From assembly GCA_037783545.1 (NCBI GenBank), contig JBBELK010000992.1, positions 496,001 to 560,000 on the forward strand: 64,000 nucleotides of DNA, read 5' to 3'. Source of the stretch: Henricia sp. BOLD:AAB3569 (lineage: Eukaryota > Echinodermata > Asteroidea > Spinulosida > Echinasteridae). The notes beneath the pieces are model-generated. The model worked only from the letters and a program-made list of their open reading frames with translations, was not told where the DNA came from and made no database searches. Positions 1-10,009 of this stretch are shown here, piece by piece. The position numbers were made by a program, and so were the translations under genes. The first letter of the stretch is position 1. Every line of letters begins with the position of its first letter.

Positions 1-452
1 TTGGGTGATGATGGTAGTGGTTTACATGTATGTAAACTTCGGACTTCAACTGTACGTTATGTGTGTAGTGTACACGGCGACGGCGGTCTCTGGATTGTTT
101 TGCTGTACGAGAGAATATCGGATCTTGCGCATGTAAATCATACACGGCATCAAAACTAGCCACCGTGCGGTCCTGACTTAAGCCACGGTTTCATCCGACC
201 CACGTAGGCGTAGCGCACACGTACATGTAGGACAGTACATGTTCATACGTGGCCATTTTTTCTACGTGGGCAAATTCTACCTGGGAGTGGTCACATCACC
301 TGCGTCCGGTCCACGTAAAAAATGCATTATTTCGAGGTGTCCACGTGGGCAGTGCGTGGGTAGTACGTGGGTGCTACGTTGTGCAGCACCGCGTCCGTGC
401 CGCGTGTATATAAGGTCGAGAATAGGATTGCTTGTCATTCAATTTGAGACTG
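1..452. other. No gene seen; cluster of ACGTG motifs
   Basis: No supported coding or RNA gene. Between about 190 and 380 the hexamer-like core ACGTG/CACGT recurs roughly every 20-50 bases (for example near 200, 247, 264, 313, 340 and 363), including one perfect CACGTG at about 341. Whether this is a regulatory cluster or an old repeat is not clear. Confidence 0.3.
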
Positions 453-672
453 CCAAAGAGATGCCAGCAAAAAAAGAAGACTGATGCACAAATCCTATTC
501 TGTAGCTTGTATACCCTGCAAATAACGAAGACAATTCGCAAGTACTACCCACGTACCTCCCCCCAAAGAGATGCCAGCAAAAAAAGAAGACTGATGCACA
601 AATCCCATTCTGTAGCTTGTATACCCTGCAAATAACGAAGACAATTCGCAAGTACTACCCACGTACCTCCCC
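453..672. repeat. 110-bp tandem duplication
   Basis: Two adjacent copies (453-562 and 563-672) that differ at one visible base (AATCCTATTC versus AATCCCATTC). Both end in ACGTACCTCCCCCC, which leads into the C-tract on the right. Confidence 0.9.
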
Positions 673-729
673 CCCCACCCCCCCCCCCCCCCCCCACCCC
701 CCCCCCCCCCCCACCCCCCCCCCCCCACC
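667..729. repeat. Poly-C/CA-interrupted microsatellite
   Basis: About 60 bases of nearly pure C interrupted by single A residues. Glycine- or proline-rich reading frames across it are composition artefacts. Confidence 0.9.
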
Positions 730-1697
730 TCGTGCCCCCCACGCACCACCCATGCACCAGCCACGCGGTAGCCGCGACAAATCATCGCAGACCAAAACTT
801 GTACATGTCCAATTTTTCTCCACGTAGGAAAATAAGGCTACGCGGGGGTTAGGTAGCTTGAAATTACTTAATGCGTAGTAAGTAAGTCAAATGTGTCTTG
901 AGCCAATCAAGAGCTTCATGATTAGCACGTAATGACGCGAAGCATATGCATTATACATGTAATGGCATCTGCCATGTTACGAGTACCGTGCCATGATCGA
1001 TGGACGAAACAAATTTATTCTCACGTTCGTAGCATTTATTGTGATTATCTGTTTACGTATTTGATTACACTTCTGGGGACAACGGTCGTAATATAACTCT
1101 CCTGAATGATTTGTGGGAGCTCTATAATACTGCCTCGGACGACCAAACTGAGGATCGAAGATGTAGGGTGTACGGTATTTATATCTCCACTTGATTAAGT
1201 TGCGTATACGTTGATGCATTTGTCGCGATTTTATTTGGGCTTTGGAAGGTGTATTTAAAATATACGCAAAACCAGCTTATTTCCCCTATTTCAAGTCAAG
1301 TTCGCTGTATAGTGTATATACGTCTCCGTTCGTTCGGGTTCGACGTTCAATCGGCAACTTTAAACCAGTCTCGAAATCCCGATATCGTTACTCTTTTTTA
1401 AATTTATCATGCACAGATTGGGAACGATCCAGCTTTCAACGTTAACGTCCATTTCGAGTCATACAAGACGTTCTAACTCGTTATTTTGAAATTTCATGGC
1501 GAGTACATGTTTCAACATGCTCATTTCAACATGTAATTTCGGATGATCCAGCTTCAAAATGCATAGAGTAATGTGCGAGGTATTCCAGGTACCGTACAGA
1601 CTTTCGCGCCGGCTAACATATTCTAGCGTGCACCCCCTTGCCACTTGGCAACCGTTGCCAACGGCCTGGTAGTCTGGTGCATGGCTCTCTTATATGG

Positions 1698-2105
1698 CAC
1701 GCGTGATATTCTGGCCTACAATACTGGTCCTGGACCATAAGCCAAATTTTCTAATTTGTCTTTAACACATTTAACACTCAGAACAGAGACGACCATTTTT
1801 TTCTGGCTCTTTCAAGCTTCTAACTACTTTATCTTTTAAAACAAAGTAACGAGTATTGCACAAAATTTGTCACAAATGGGAATCGAACCAGGGACAATCA
1901 CAACAGAAGTATATCACTCTAACCACTACACCAAACAAACTCGCTGCAAGGTCATCACTTTTTAATGAATTCAACCCTAAACCTAACCCATGACACCTAA
2001 CCCTTTACCCCTATCCTAGTCTCTTATCAAGACGTTCTCATATGGTCTGCAATAACAACGAATAATGCTCCAAGACCATTATTGTAGGCCAGAATTTCAT
2101 ACATG
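1698..2105. mobile_element. MITE with ~37-bp TIRs and 10-bp target duplication
   Basis: The left end (TGATATTCTGGCCTACAATA, then CTGGTCCTGGA) and the right end (reverse complement TGAAATTCTGGCCTACAATA, then ATGGTCTTGGA) form imperfect terminal inverted repeats. They are flanked by an exact 10-bp direct repeat CTCTTATATG at 1687-1696 and 2106-2115. The length is about 408 bp, with no transposase. The 10-bp duplication suggests a Mutator-like (9-11 bp) mechanism, which is inference. A tRNA-like sequence lies in the middle. Confidence 0.75.
1870..1943 (-). tRNA. tRNA-like pseudogene inside the MITE
   Basis: On the minus strand there is an A-box-like TGTAGTGGTTAGAGTG followed about 30 nt later by a perfect B box (GGTTCGATTCC). 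The acceptor and anticodon stems do not pair convincingly, so it is a tRNA relic or SINE head rather than a working tRNA gene. Confidence 0.4.
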
Positions 2106-2389
2106 CTCTTATATGCGAGCGCCATAGACTCTAGGATTTATGCAAATCTATCTCGCAACTGGCTTATTGATTCTCGCGTGCGTAGTCTGGTTCTAGACCA
2201 AGAAATTCCGGTAACCAGCCTATTTGCCGTTTGCTAAAGTTGGCCGCGCGGGGTCGCGCTGCATGCAACCGCGCTGGGGATTTCCTCATACAGGCAAATT
2301 CCCCGTGGATTTACACACTCTGCACAGTCGAGTCTTGACAGGGCTTACAGGATGTGTGCACGTTCATTAGGCCCAGGAAATGTTGGGGT

Positions 2390-2440
2390 TTTTTTTTGAG
2401 GGGGGGGGGGGGGGGGGTGGAGAGGGGGGGGGGAAGGGTG
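2390..2440. repeat. Poly-T/poly-G tract
   Basis: A T-run followed by a G-rich tract (2399-2434) interrupted by TGG and AGA. Simple sequence; possible G-quadruplex on the plus strand. Confidence 0.85.
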
Positions 2441-2653
2441 CAGTCAGTATGTATACTATCTGGGAACATTCCTCTAGATTTAAGTTTTGTAAGGTGTCGC
2501 AGCACGTAGCCCACCTCAAATAAATCTCATTGATATTTTGATATTCCTTCAGCGGATCGTCACATCACATCGCAAGTGTGGCAAAAGATCTTGCCCAAGG
2601 GCACAAATATCATCATGTAATAAAGTGAAACTTGAAATGAACATGGATCTCAC

Positions 2654-2889
2654 CAAAGGATTCTGGACTTTGTTCAAGTCGTATGGTATCCCGGACACGG
2701 TGAAGGCTCGTTTGGTCACATGATCAAATGTCCAGGGTCGGTCAATGACCGCACGGGCGAAATATCGCACGTATCCAAGGGTTCCTTCGAAAGAGCACGG
2801 GAGCTGCCGGGCCGGAAGCTGAAATCTGAACGGGAGACAGTGCGGCCCGGCCGGTAGCTCTAACCGGGGCTCGTCGCTTTCTGATCTGT
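2654..2889 (-). CDS. ARRDC gene, coding exon 3
   Basis: 236-nt exon. The acceptor is CCGTACAG before 2889; the donor GTGAGA follows 2654. The two leading bases complete the codon left by exon 2 (Asp), then 77 codons follow. Diagnostic segments are LPAGPHCLPFRFQLP, CSFEGTLGYVRYFARAVIDR and PWTFDHVTKRAFTV, which correspond to the conserved L-P-x-G-x-H-x-F-x-F-x-F-x-L-P and S-F-E-G-x-x-G-x-V-R-Y-x-x-K-A-x-x-x-R-P-W core of arrestin N-domains. It ends in phase 0 after DLNKVQNPL, just before the expected linker to the arrestin-C domain. No arrestin-C exon was recognised between 1 and 2653, so the remainder (C-domain, PPxY tail) should lie to the left. An alternative acceptor four bases further in (AG at 2887-2886) would break the phase. 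Confidence 0.87.
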
Positions 2890-4490
2890 CTGTACGGTAA
2901 AATGTCGAGATAAATAAAAACATATCATGTTAGATTACTTCAACAAAATCCTCACAGAGATACACACGCCTTTGACTGGTAAATTGAAATACAGAACTTT
3001 TACTCTTTTGAGATGCTTTGTGAATCGATTTTTACGTACATGGGTCACCTGCTCATGCAACAATTCCTCCAGCATTTGACAATCAGAACATCAGCCAACC
3101 GCCACCATAAAAGCAGGAGCTTCACGGGTTGGTGAATTCGGGAAACTCTGGAAAACTCTTGGGACAACTCGGGATGATTTGTTTTTTGTTTAACCAGAGA
3201 TTAGAGGAAATATCAATGGACTAACCACTGCGGGCGCGCTCAAATTATGTTGCGTCGACCGGAAGCGATATCGCGATGAGGTCACCGGTACAAACGTTTT
3301 CCGGTTGACCTTTGAAGTGCTGTTTACGTGCGTATTTTATACACATCATCACTTCGCATCATTGAAAACCTCTAAAATTGATGAAATAGGCAACATACAG
3401 GTATGTTCTAATATATATGAGTGCATTATCTACAAATGCTGTACTTTGCGGGCCATAAAGAAGGGCAAAGTGTTGTAAATGCATAACAGAGTATGCTGTT
3501 CGTTGCGTACGGTAAATACAGATTAGTATTTCCGTATTTTCCTCCTCAAAATGCCAGCGAATATTGTGCAGTTGTTGGTTGCAGTGCCTGTAAAGGCAGA
3601 AATAGGAGGTAGAAATTTCCATGGGCGGAAAGAATTCGGAAGTTGATCATGGCTTCAGACCTTGTGTGCAAACATATGAGACAGGCTGACACATGTTTCC
3701 TCACAAAATCTTAAATTTTTTTTTTTCATCAAATCTGCACATTCCAAAGAAAAATATTTCTGATCAACTTCCCAACTATTGCCCACTTCCCATTTAGCCT
3801 CTTTCAAACCCGCTTGTAACTTCACTATTTCTTCCAAGTGTTGGGATTTCTCCCACTCCAATAACTCAACCTCCATTAGGGACTTGTGCAAGTCCCCCTC
3901 CAACTGATTAGTGATAGACATATTGCAGACTTTATTTCAGTAATGCAGTCATCAATGTAAATCAATTAAATTGATTATGTATGCAAATTAGATGACAAAA
4001 ATGTCCCATGTGATTTTACTGAACTAATACGAATCCCACTTCTGACACCAGTTTTACGCCCCTTGCGTGGAAGCGAGTGACCATTGGACAGCACGACGGG
4101 AACATCCCTAAGCTGCTAGAGACGCGTCTGTTGTGATGGAAGTATACCATCCCAGTATAGGTTGCTGTATTTCGATTGATCAAGATGAATCATAAGCAGA
4201 TTGATGCTGTACAGGATGAATTAGGCCTTGACTGGAGACTAGCACAACGCTAACTTGTGTACAAGATCGATTGCCCCAACCTTTGATAGCGGGCTTTCTT
4301 GTATAAACTTATATACAAATGACGAAAAGTAATCGGACTTTATTATTCAACAGAGTCAAGCTTACACCTAGGAGTATGGTAGAGGGCGTCTTTAGGATCA
4401 CGTGACGCTGGGAGTCAGTTGTAGATTCCATTGACGGGAACACGCGCGTTAGAGACTTGAATCGAGTCTAGGGCCTTAATCGAGTATGGG
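2890..4490. other. ARRDC intron 2, unannotated stretch with one helical ORF
   Basis: No repeat boundaries resolved. A minus-strand 88-residue frame at 3655-3921 (starts MSITNQLEGDLHKSLMEVEL) is rich in Leu/Glu/Lys with heptad-like spacing, so it could be a fragment of a coiled-coil protein. It has no recognised family, flanking splice sites were not evident, and it sits inside an intron, so I do not call it a gene. Confidence 0.3.
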
Positions 4491-4495
4491 GTCTG

Positions 4496-5560
4496 AACCT
4501 TGTTTTTCCGTCTAAAGGTCTTTTCTCAGCTGAATATTACTGGTCAAGGAGTACCTTTTGAGAATCCATCTGATGACCACCTGTCACCTTTGAGCAATTT
4601 GCATAACATGCAAATTAAGTCCGCCATTACAAAATATCATATGTTTGTCCATAACGCGGTAACCAGTGCTGATAGCAAAGCAAATTTGGTGTCTAGGTAT
4701 AGGTTTTCATAGTCAATGATTCAGATAAGGGCGTTTCCAAAATTATGAATTGATTAATATTCAAATTACTGGCCACCATTAGGCCAAATTCTAATTTTCA
4801 AAGTATCTAATCCTATGTTTTCATGGTGATAGTACATGATAAACATGTTTCTGAATTATTCTTGCCATTAGTAATGCAGTCAGTCATGCAATTAGTCATG
4901 GAAAAATAAACCGTCAGTCGTTGTTTTACGTGACAATAAAAATTGGTCAAGAGACGATCATAACACGTCAGTCGTTCATATTAGTCTTCCGCTAATATTA
5001 ACTTGTCCTGCAAATTTCCAACCTCGTAAATAATAAATGCAAAATATTTAATTTGACATGCACCAACAAAGATTTGTCGTGCACCAACAAAGAGTTGTCA
5101 ACTGACAAATTGTACACATTACTAAACATTTGCCCTTGTTTGACTAATTTTCCACTGTGATTGACTAAATAAAGTTTTCAGTGTATTTTCCACAAAAAGT
5201 GAGGGCACGATTGCCTCTGAGTACTTGGCACACTTGACACAAAGTACTTGACACACTTATCACAAAGTACTAGGCACACTTGGAGCACAGCACTTGGCAG
5301 CGCTCTCTGCAAAGTACTTGGCCGGCACACTTGCCACAAAAGAGGTTGTGCATGCTTACTTCAAAAGTAGGCCTACTTGTAGTTCGGCAGCCACCAGGCT
5401 CAACCTTGTTTTGGGGGTCTATAGTTTTTTTTTATAATGGATTATGGTTCCTGAGATACCCAAATTGACCAAACATAAAACTGTTACTCTGTTGGTATTG
5501 AGCAATTTTAGATATAGGCAAAAAACAAAATGGCCGCCAAAAACCTGGTTTGTGAAAGAA
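4496..5560. repeat. Left arm of a ~5.2-kb inverted-repeat element
   Basis: This arm matches the reverse complement of 8640-9710 in several blocks: the outer end (GAACC..GTTTTT.CGTCTAAAG), GAGCAATTTGC with GCAAATTAAGTCCG, TGTCTAGGTATAGGTTTTCAT, a run of short CTTGGCACAC/CACAAAGTACTTG repeats (5210-5335), GTCTATAGTTTTTTTTT and GGCCGCCAAA. Block order is preserved in mirror image. The inner block (5378 onward, TAGTTCGGCAGC) also resembles the outer end in direct orientation, so the arm itself is a degenerate duplication. Confidence 0.75.
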
Positions 5561-6170
5561 AATAATCATTTTAAGAGTACATTTGCGTATGATAGCCAAA
5601 TAATTTGCATTTATTTCTCAAAGGCAAATGTCTAAAACAAACCTGATGTTATACACAATCTCAGATAACTTAATTTGCATATTCAATATGGCGCCAGCAT
5701 TGTCTATTTGAGCTTAATTTGCATAATGTATATACGGCGGCCACATGTAAATTTTTGAACTGAAGTCATAATAGTCATTTATTAGAGGGATCTGAAGTGC
5801 CATAAATATAATTTTCTAACCATTGTAGTGCAATACTCTCTTCTCTATAAAGAATAATAAAAATAAAATCTCTGAGTCCCACAGGCAAGGATGAAAGTTT
5901 TTCAGTAAAGTAGGTTATACAGGGTGTATCAAAAAAAAGGAAACCCAACTTTAACTAGCTACTGTGGCAAAGATATACATTTTCTAGCAATAACCATGTT
6001 ATCATCCAAAAGTAGACAACAAATGCTTTCCGGTGATACCTCACACATTAATTTACGATTACGCATCACTGAGCACCAGCGTTTTGAAATTTAGGTAAAT
6101 TATTCGACGTGGCTCACTTTCCAAGTCAATGAAATCAACGTGGCTCCTTTCATAATTGATTTGGGTGTAA

Positions 6171-6439
6171 TGCACCTATCAATTGTTCCCCCCCCCCCCC
6201 CCCGCGCTACCCCACCCCATAGGTGGGGGTTTGGTCACATTTTTCATGCCCCAGGGTGGGGCATTTGGCCCATTATCTGTGCATTTTTGCGCATGTTTTG
6301 CACCCGAGGGTGGGGTTTTTCTGTCACCTAAATGTTGCCCAAGGGGTGGGGATTTTGTCACGCAAAAAGTGACAATCCCCACCTCTTAGGTGGGGTAGCC
6401 GGGGGAGGGGAGGGGTGGGGGAAACAATTGATAGGTGCA
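6171..6439. mobile_element. C/G-rich MITE with TAA target duplication, nested in the mariner
   Basis: The inverted termini TGCACCTATCAATTGTT and AACAATTGATAGGTGCA are flanked by TAA on both sides (6168-6170, 6440-6442). The interior has C- and G-runs and several GGTGGGG/CCCCACC words. A 3-bp TAA/TWA duplication is characteristic of PIF/Harbinger MITEs (inference). It is inserted in the mariner upstream of its transposase remnant. Confidence 0.8.
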
Positions 6440-6537
6440 TAACTGGAAATGTCTTTGCTGATTGTGCAACCACTTACGTGGTTAAGCCTATAAGAGCTCT
6501 GACAGGCCTTCAGACAGTGTGTGTACCTGAGATCACA

Positions 6538-6836
6538 ATGGTTCAGCTTACATTTTTACACCAGAACAGAGAATCTTTGTGGTGAAGACTTACCACGAAA
6601 CCAGAAGTTTTCAGGCCACTCAGAATGCGTTCGCAGAAACTTTCCCTGATCGAGAACCACCCGCAAAGAAAACCATCTGGTCAAACGTAAAAAAGTATCA
6701 AGACCACGGAAGGAGCCTTAACCGTAACAGGGAGCACTCAGGGAGGCGGAGGACCGCAAGAACTGAAGAAAACATTGCAGCCGTACGACAGCAATTGAGA
6801 GGGGAGGGGGAGCATGTCGAGGGCATTGGACAGTGA
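6538..6836 (+). pseudogene. Mariner-like transposase, N-terminal HTH domain only
   Basis: The ATG at 6538 starts MVQLTF; a one-base shift is then needed to enter the frame reading RIFVVKTYHETRSFQATQNA, FAETFPDREPPAKKTIWSNV and RRTARTEENIAAVRQQ. This pattern is the helix-turn-helix (DUF4817-type) region at the start of many invertebrate mariner transposases, which binds the TIRs. The frame ends after about 85 residues, and the DD(D/E) catalytic domain is absent. It is non-functional and non-autonomous. The confidence in domain type rests on the FQATQ-N-F...FP-R-PP-K-TI-V spacing. Confidence 0.75.
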
Positions 6837-7451
6837 AACAAGTTAAACGTGTTTGGGAATTTCTTGAATAAAATTTCAGAGAACAAAACACGAGTCAGTG
6901 TTAATTTTGTTGCATATCAGATTGAGCCACCTCCAAAAATTGACCCAAATTCCAACACACTGCTGCTCAGCGATGCGTAACCGAAAATTCATGAATGAAG
7001 TATCGTCGGAAAGCATTTGTCGTCTACTTTTAGATGATAGCATGGTTTCTGCTGTAAAGTGTATAGTTTTGCCACAGTGACTATTTTAAGTTGGGTTTCC
7101 TTTTTTTTGATACACCCTGTATTGCTAGTGCCTTGGTTCTTAAATAATGAATACAATCTTATTGTTGTTATGTTATTAATGGTAAATTAGTCTCTTCACT
7201 GGTTTTCTTTTAATATTACATCTCATTTCGTTATTATTTCCCTCGATGTGTTATATATTTTAATGTATATATTTTCATTCACTTGATAATGTGTGATACT
7301 TCATATCACATGCTTAACAACAACGCACTTTGGCTTTACAACATGAAATGTTAACGATATTACTTGAAAACTTAAATGGATGAAACTTAAAAATATATCT
7401 GCTGATACCATTTGTAATTGACATTGTGATAGTTCTTTATGTTTGCTGATA

Positions 7452-7864
7452 TGTGACCCGCTCTGCGAAAAAGGTATAGGTAGCACTGGCTATAGTATTC
7501 TTTTTGCGACCATAAGAAGAAATATGTGGCATTTCTACGCTCATTAACACAAAAGAAATTCCAGGCGTAACGCAGACATTCCAGGGGGAACACAGACATC
7601 CCAGGGGGAACACAGCCATTCCAGGGGGAACACAGACATTCCAGGGGGAACCCAGACATTCCAGGGGAACACAGACATTCCAGGGGGAACACAGACATTC
7701 CAGGGGGAACACAAACATTCCAGGCGGTATCTGGGCAACGCCAGGAATTTCCATTGGGTTTTGGTATTTTATTGAGCGTGGATTTGCCGCGGATTTATTT
7801 TTGTGGTCGTAAAAAGAATACTAGCCAGCGTGACTTAATACCCTTTTTCGCAGAGCGGGTCACA
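7452..7864. mobile_element. MITE with minisatellite core and TA target duplication
   Basis: The TIRs start TGTGACCCGCTCTGCG, continue AAAAAGGT, and include a matching GTATTCTTTTT.CGACCA block at about 7493-7514 and 7801-7820 in inverse. TA flanks are at 7450-7451 and 7865-7866. No coding capacity. The inside is largely a 20-bp minisatellite. Confidence 0.8.
7557..7735. repeat. 20-bp minisatellite, ~9 copies
   Basis: The unit is CATTCCAGGGGGAACACAGA with single-base variants; one copy is 19 bp. Reading frames on the minus strand across it are repeat artefacts. Confidence 0.95.
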
Positions 7865-8139
7865 TATGGGATCACGCATCCACGTCTTCCAGGGACTGAT
7901 TTACATTGTTTGCTTCTCTAGTTTGGTCGTTCAGGCATTTCATAGATGCATTACAGGCACAAAACATTGTGCATGAGAGTTTGGCCTTGTTGCACTCACA
8001 ATACTAACTCGGGCAAAACACAGGAACAGAATTTATTGGACTCATCTAGGAGAGGCTATTGTATTACATCTACTGTAACTACTGTTACACACACTCCATG
8101 TGCTGTTAATTGTTCACAATACACCACAATACATACAGG

Positions 8140-8175
8140 GGGTGGGGCGTGGGGGGAGGGGGTGGGGGGTCTTGA
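8140..8175. repeat. G-rich simple tract
   Basis: GGGGGTGGGGCGTGGGGGG-type sequence with several G-runs. Low-complexity; possible G-quadruplex. Confidence 0.8.
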
Positions 8176-8639
8176 CATTTATAACATTGAAAAGAAAACT
8201 TACAAAAGAAAACTTACAACCTTACAATATTGAAGGGTTAGCATATGGCTTAGATGTACATTGTGCCTCAACACTGAATAATGTTAGACTTTTTTGAAGA
8301 GTAATTTTCTTTGTTGTTTTAGATGTAGGATTAACATAAACCATGGAAAAGGCAGCCATTCTGAAAGAACAGAGTGGATGTTCCTCTAGAATTTGAAGTA
8401 GATGACTCTATACAACTATTATTATACCTATCTTGTAAATTTGATCTCAATACAGGCCACTTTGATATCATTTTAATGGGATGGGTGGCCATTTTGACAA
8501 ATGGTTGCCATGGCAACTGTATGATATTGGTATAATCCATATTTCTTGTGAGGCTATTGGATACCTCTGTATGAAATGTTGTCATTCTGTAACCTTTTGA
8601 ACAATTATAAAGCATTACAGCCACACTATAACAGAGCAA

Positions 8640-9748
8640 TTGGTGCTTTTATTAGCAAACAAACACAATTTGGCGGCCAATTTGTTTTTGGCCGAAATAC
8701 AAATTTCTCAATGCTGACAGAGTAACAGTTTTCAGGTTTTTAAAACAGAGAGTCTAGACTATCATAATCCGTTGAAAAAAAAAACTATAGACCCCAAAAC
8801 AAGGTTAGGCCGAAAATCTGGGTTTGGCTGCCGGACTATTGGTATAATTGCCGCAAAGTCCTTGCCATACTTGCCACAATGAAGGCACGCTTGGCACAAG
8901 AGCCTAAATTGCACAAAGTCCTTGCCATACTTGCCACAATGAAGGCACGCTTGGCACAAGAGCCTAAATTGCACTCTTGTCACAAACAAAGCCTTTGGCA
9001 TACTTGCCATAATGAGGGCACGCTTAGTGTTGTTTTTAAGGCATTTAATGAAAAATTGCCAGTTTTTATTTTTGGGAACACCCTGATTGTTTTTTGGGGT
9101 CGGCTAAGGAACCTAAAGTTGGTTTGGTTTAGTGCGGGGTGCAAATGGTCCGCAGCTCCCCCACTATTTTGCGCGGCAGTAGAAACGACTGGATACATTT
9201 GTAAGAATCAAAGCGCGGTGGTGCAAATTAAGGTAATGCGAGTTGCTCAGTATTAGCACGTTTATAAGATGAATAACACTTAAAATTCACGAAAACAGAC
9301 GACAAGGAGTTAAAGCACTCAAGAGTGATTGGCAGTCATCAGTTTAATTCCTAATTAGGTTAGACCTTTTGGCCAACAGGAATTTGACAAGAAAAAATTA
9401 CTTTTTGACAATGGAGGCTGTCATTTGTACAATTTGTCACTGTATATGACCAATCAGACCACAACTTCAAAAATGTGCTTATCTGAATCTTTGACCATGA
9501 AAACCTATACCTAGACACTCAAACTTGTAATGTTACTAGCTGCTGAGTTATGAATAAAAATAGGGGTTTACGTAACGGACTTAATTTGCATATTACGCAA
9601 ATTGCTCAATAGTGACAGGATGTCATCAATTGGATTCATAAATTAGACCTATCGGACTGCAAGAATCTGCAAAGAAAAAACTTTAGACGCAAAAACGTGG
9701 TTCGGTAAAATTTTTAAAAACGCATTTCGCTGCCGGACTAATATGGTG
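8640..9748. repeat. Right arm of the ~5.2-kb inverted-repeat element
   Basis: Mirror of 4496-5560, ending at GCTGCCGGACTAATA. The same GCCGGACTA motif recurs at about 8829, the inner edge. The arm includes two exact 60-bp tandem units (8854-8913, 8914-8973) related to the CTTGGCACA repeats of the left arm. Long subterminal repeats in both arms are typical of foldback-type elements; the superfamily is not determined. Confidence 0.75.
8854..8973. repeat. Two exact 60-bp tandem units
   Basis: CAAAGTCCTTGCCATACTTG and onward is repeated with a period of exactly 60 and no visible mismatch, so it is a very recent duplication inside the right arm of the inverted-repeat element. Confidence 0.95.
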
Positions 9749-10009
9749 GACGGAACGGCTGTACACGAGTATATCAGCTCTCAGCACTACATGCACGTAA
9801 GCGATGTATCATAGTTACCAGGCAAGCACCATCCTAAAAGGCCCACATGCAACACAGTAAATACCAACCAGACAGGCACCATCCTAAAAGGCACTTGCCC
9901 AGCAGTAAACCACACGATAGCGCCGCACACACTAGTGAAACGTTTCCCTAACGTTTCCCGGTAACCGTACGTATAAAGTGTACACAGAGCCCCCAGCAGT
10001 TGTGTTGGA

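Larger units (their letters stand above)
5920..7119 (+). mobile_element. Degenerate mariner-like (IS630/Tc1/mariner) element
   Basis: The terminal inverted repeats are nearly perfect: CAGGGTGTATC, eight A residues, then GGAAACCCAACTT at the left, and the mirror image at the right. TA dinucleotides flank both ends (5918-5919 and 7120-7121), the standard mariner target duplication. The 1.2 kb includes a later 269-bp MITE insertion, so the original remnant is about 930 bp, too short for a full transposase. Only the N-terminal DNA-binding part of the transposase is present. Confidence 0.88.

Noticed and set aside
495-835. Gly- or Pro-rich frames around 500-835
   Set aside because: Artefacts of the poly-C tract and the 110-bp duplication.
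7387-7754. Cys/Pro-rich minus-strand frames (PLECLCSPW-type)
   Set aside because: Translation of the 20-bp minisatellite; all three frames give similar repeats.
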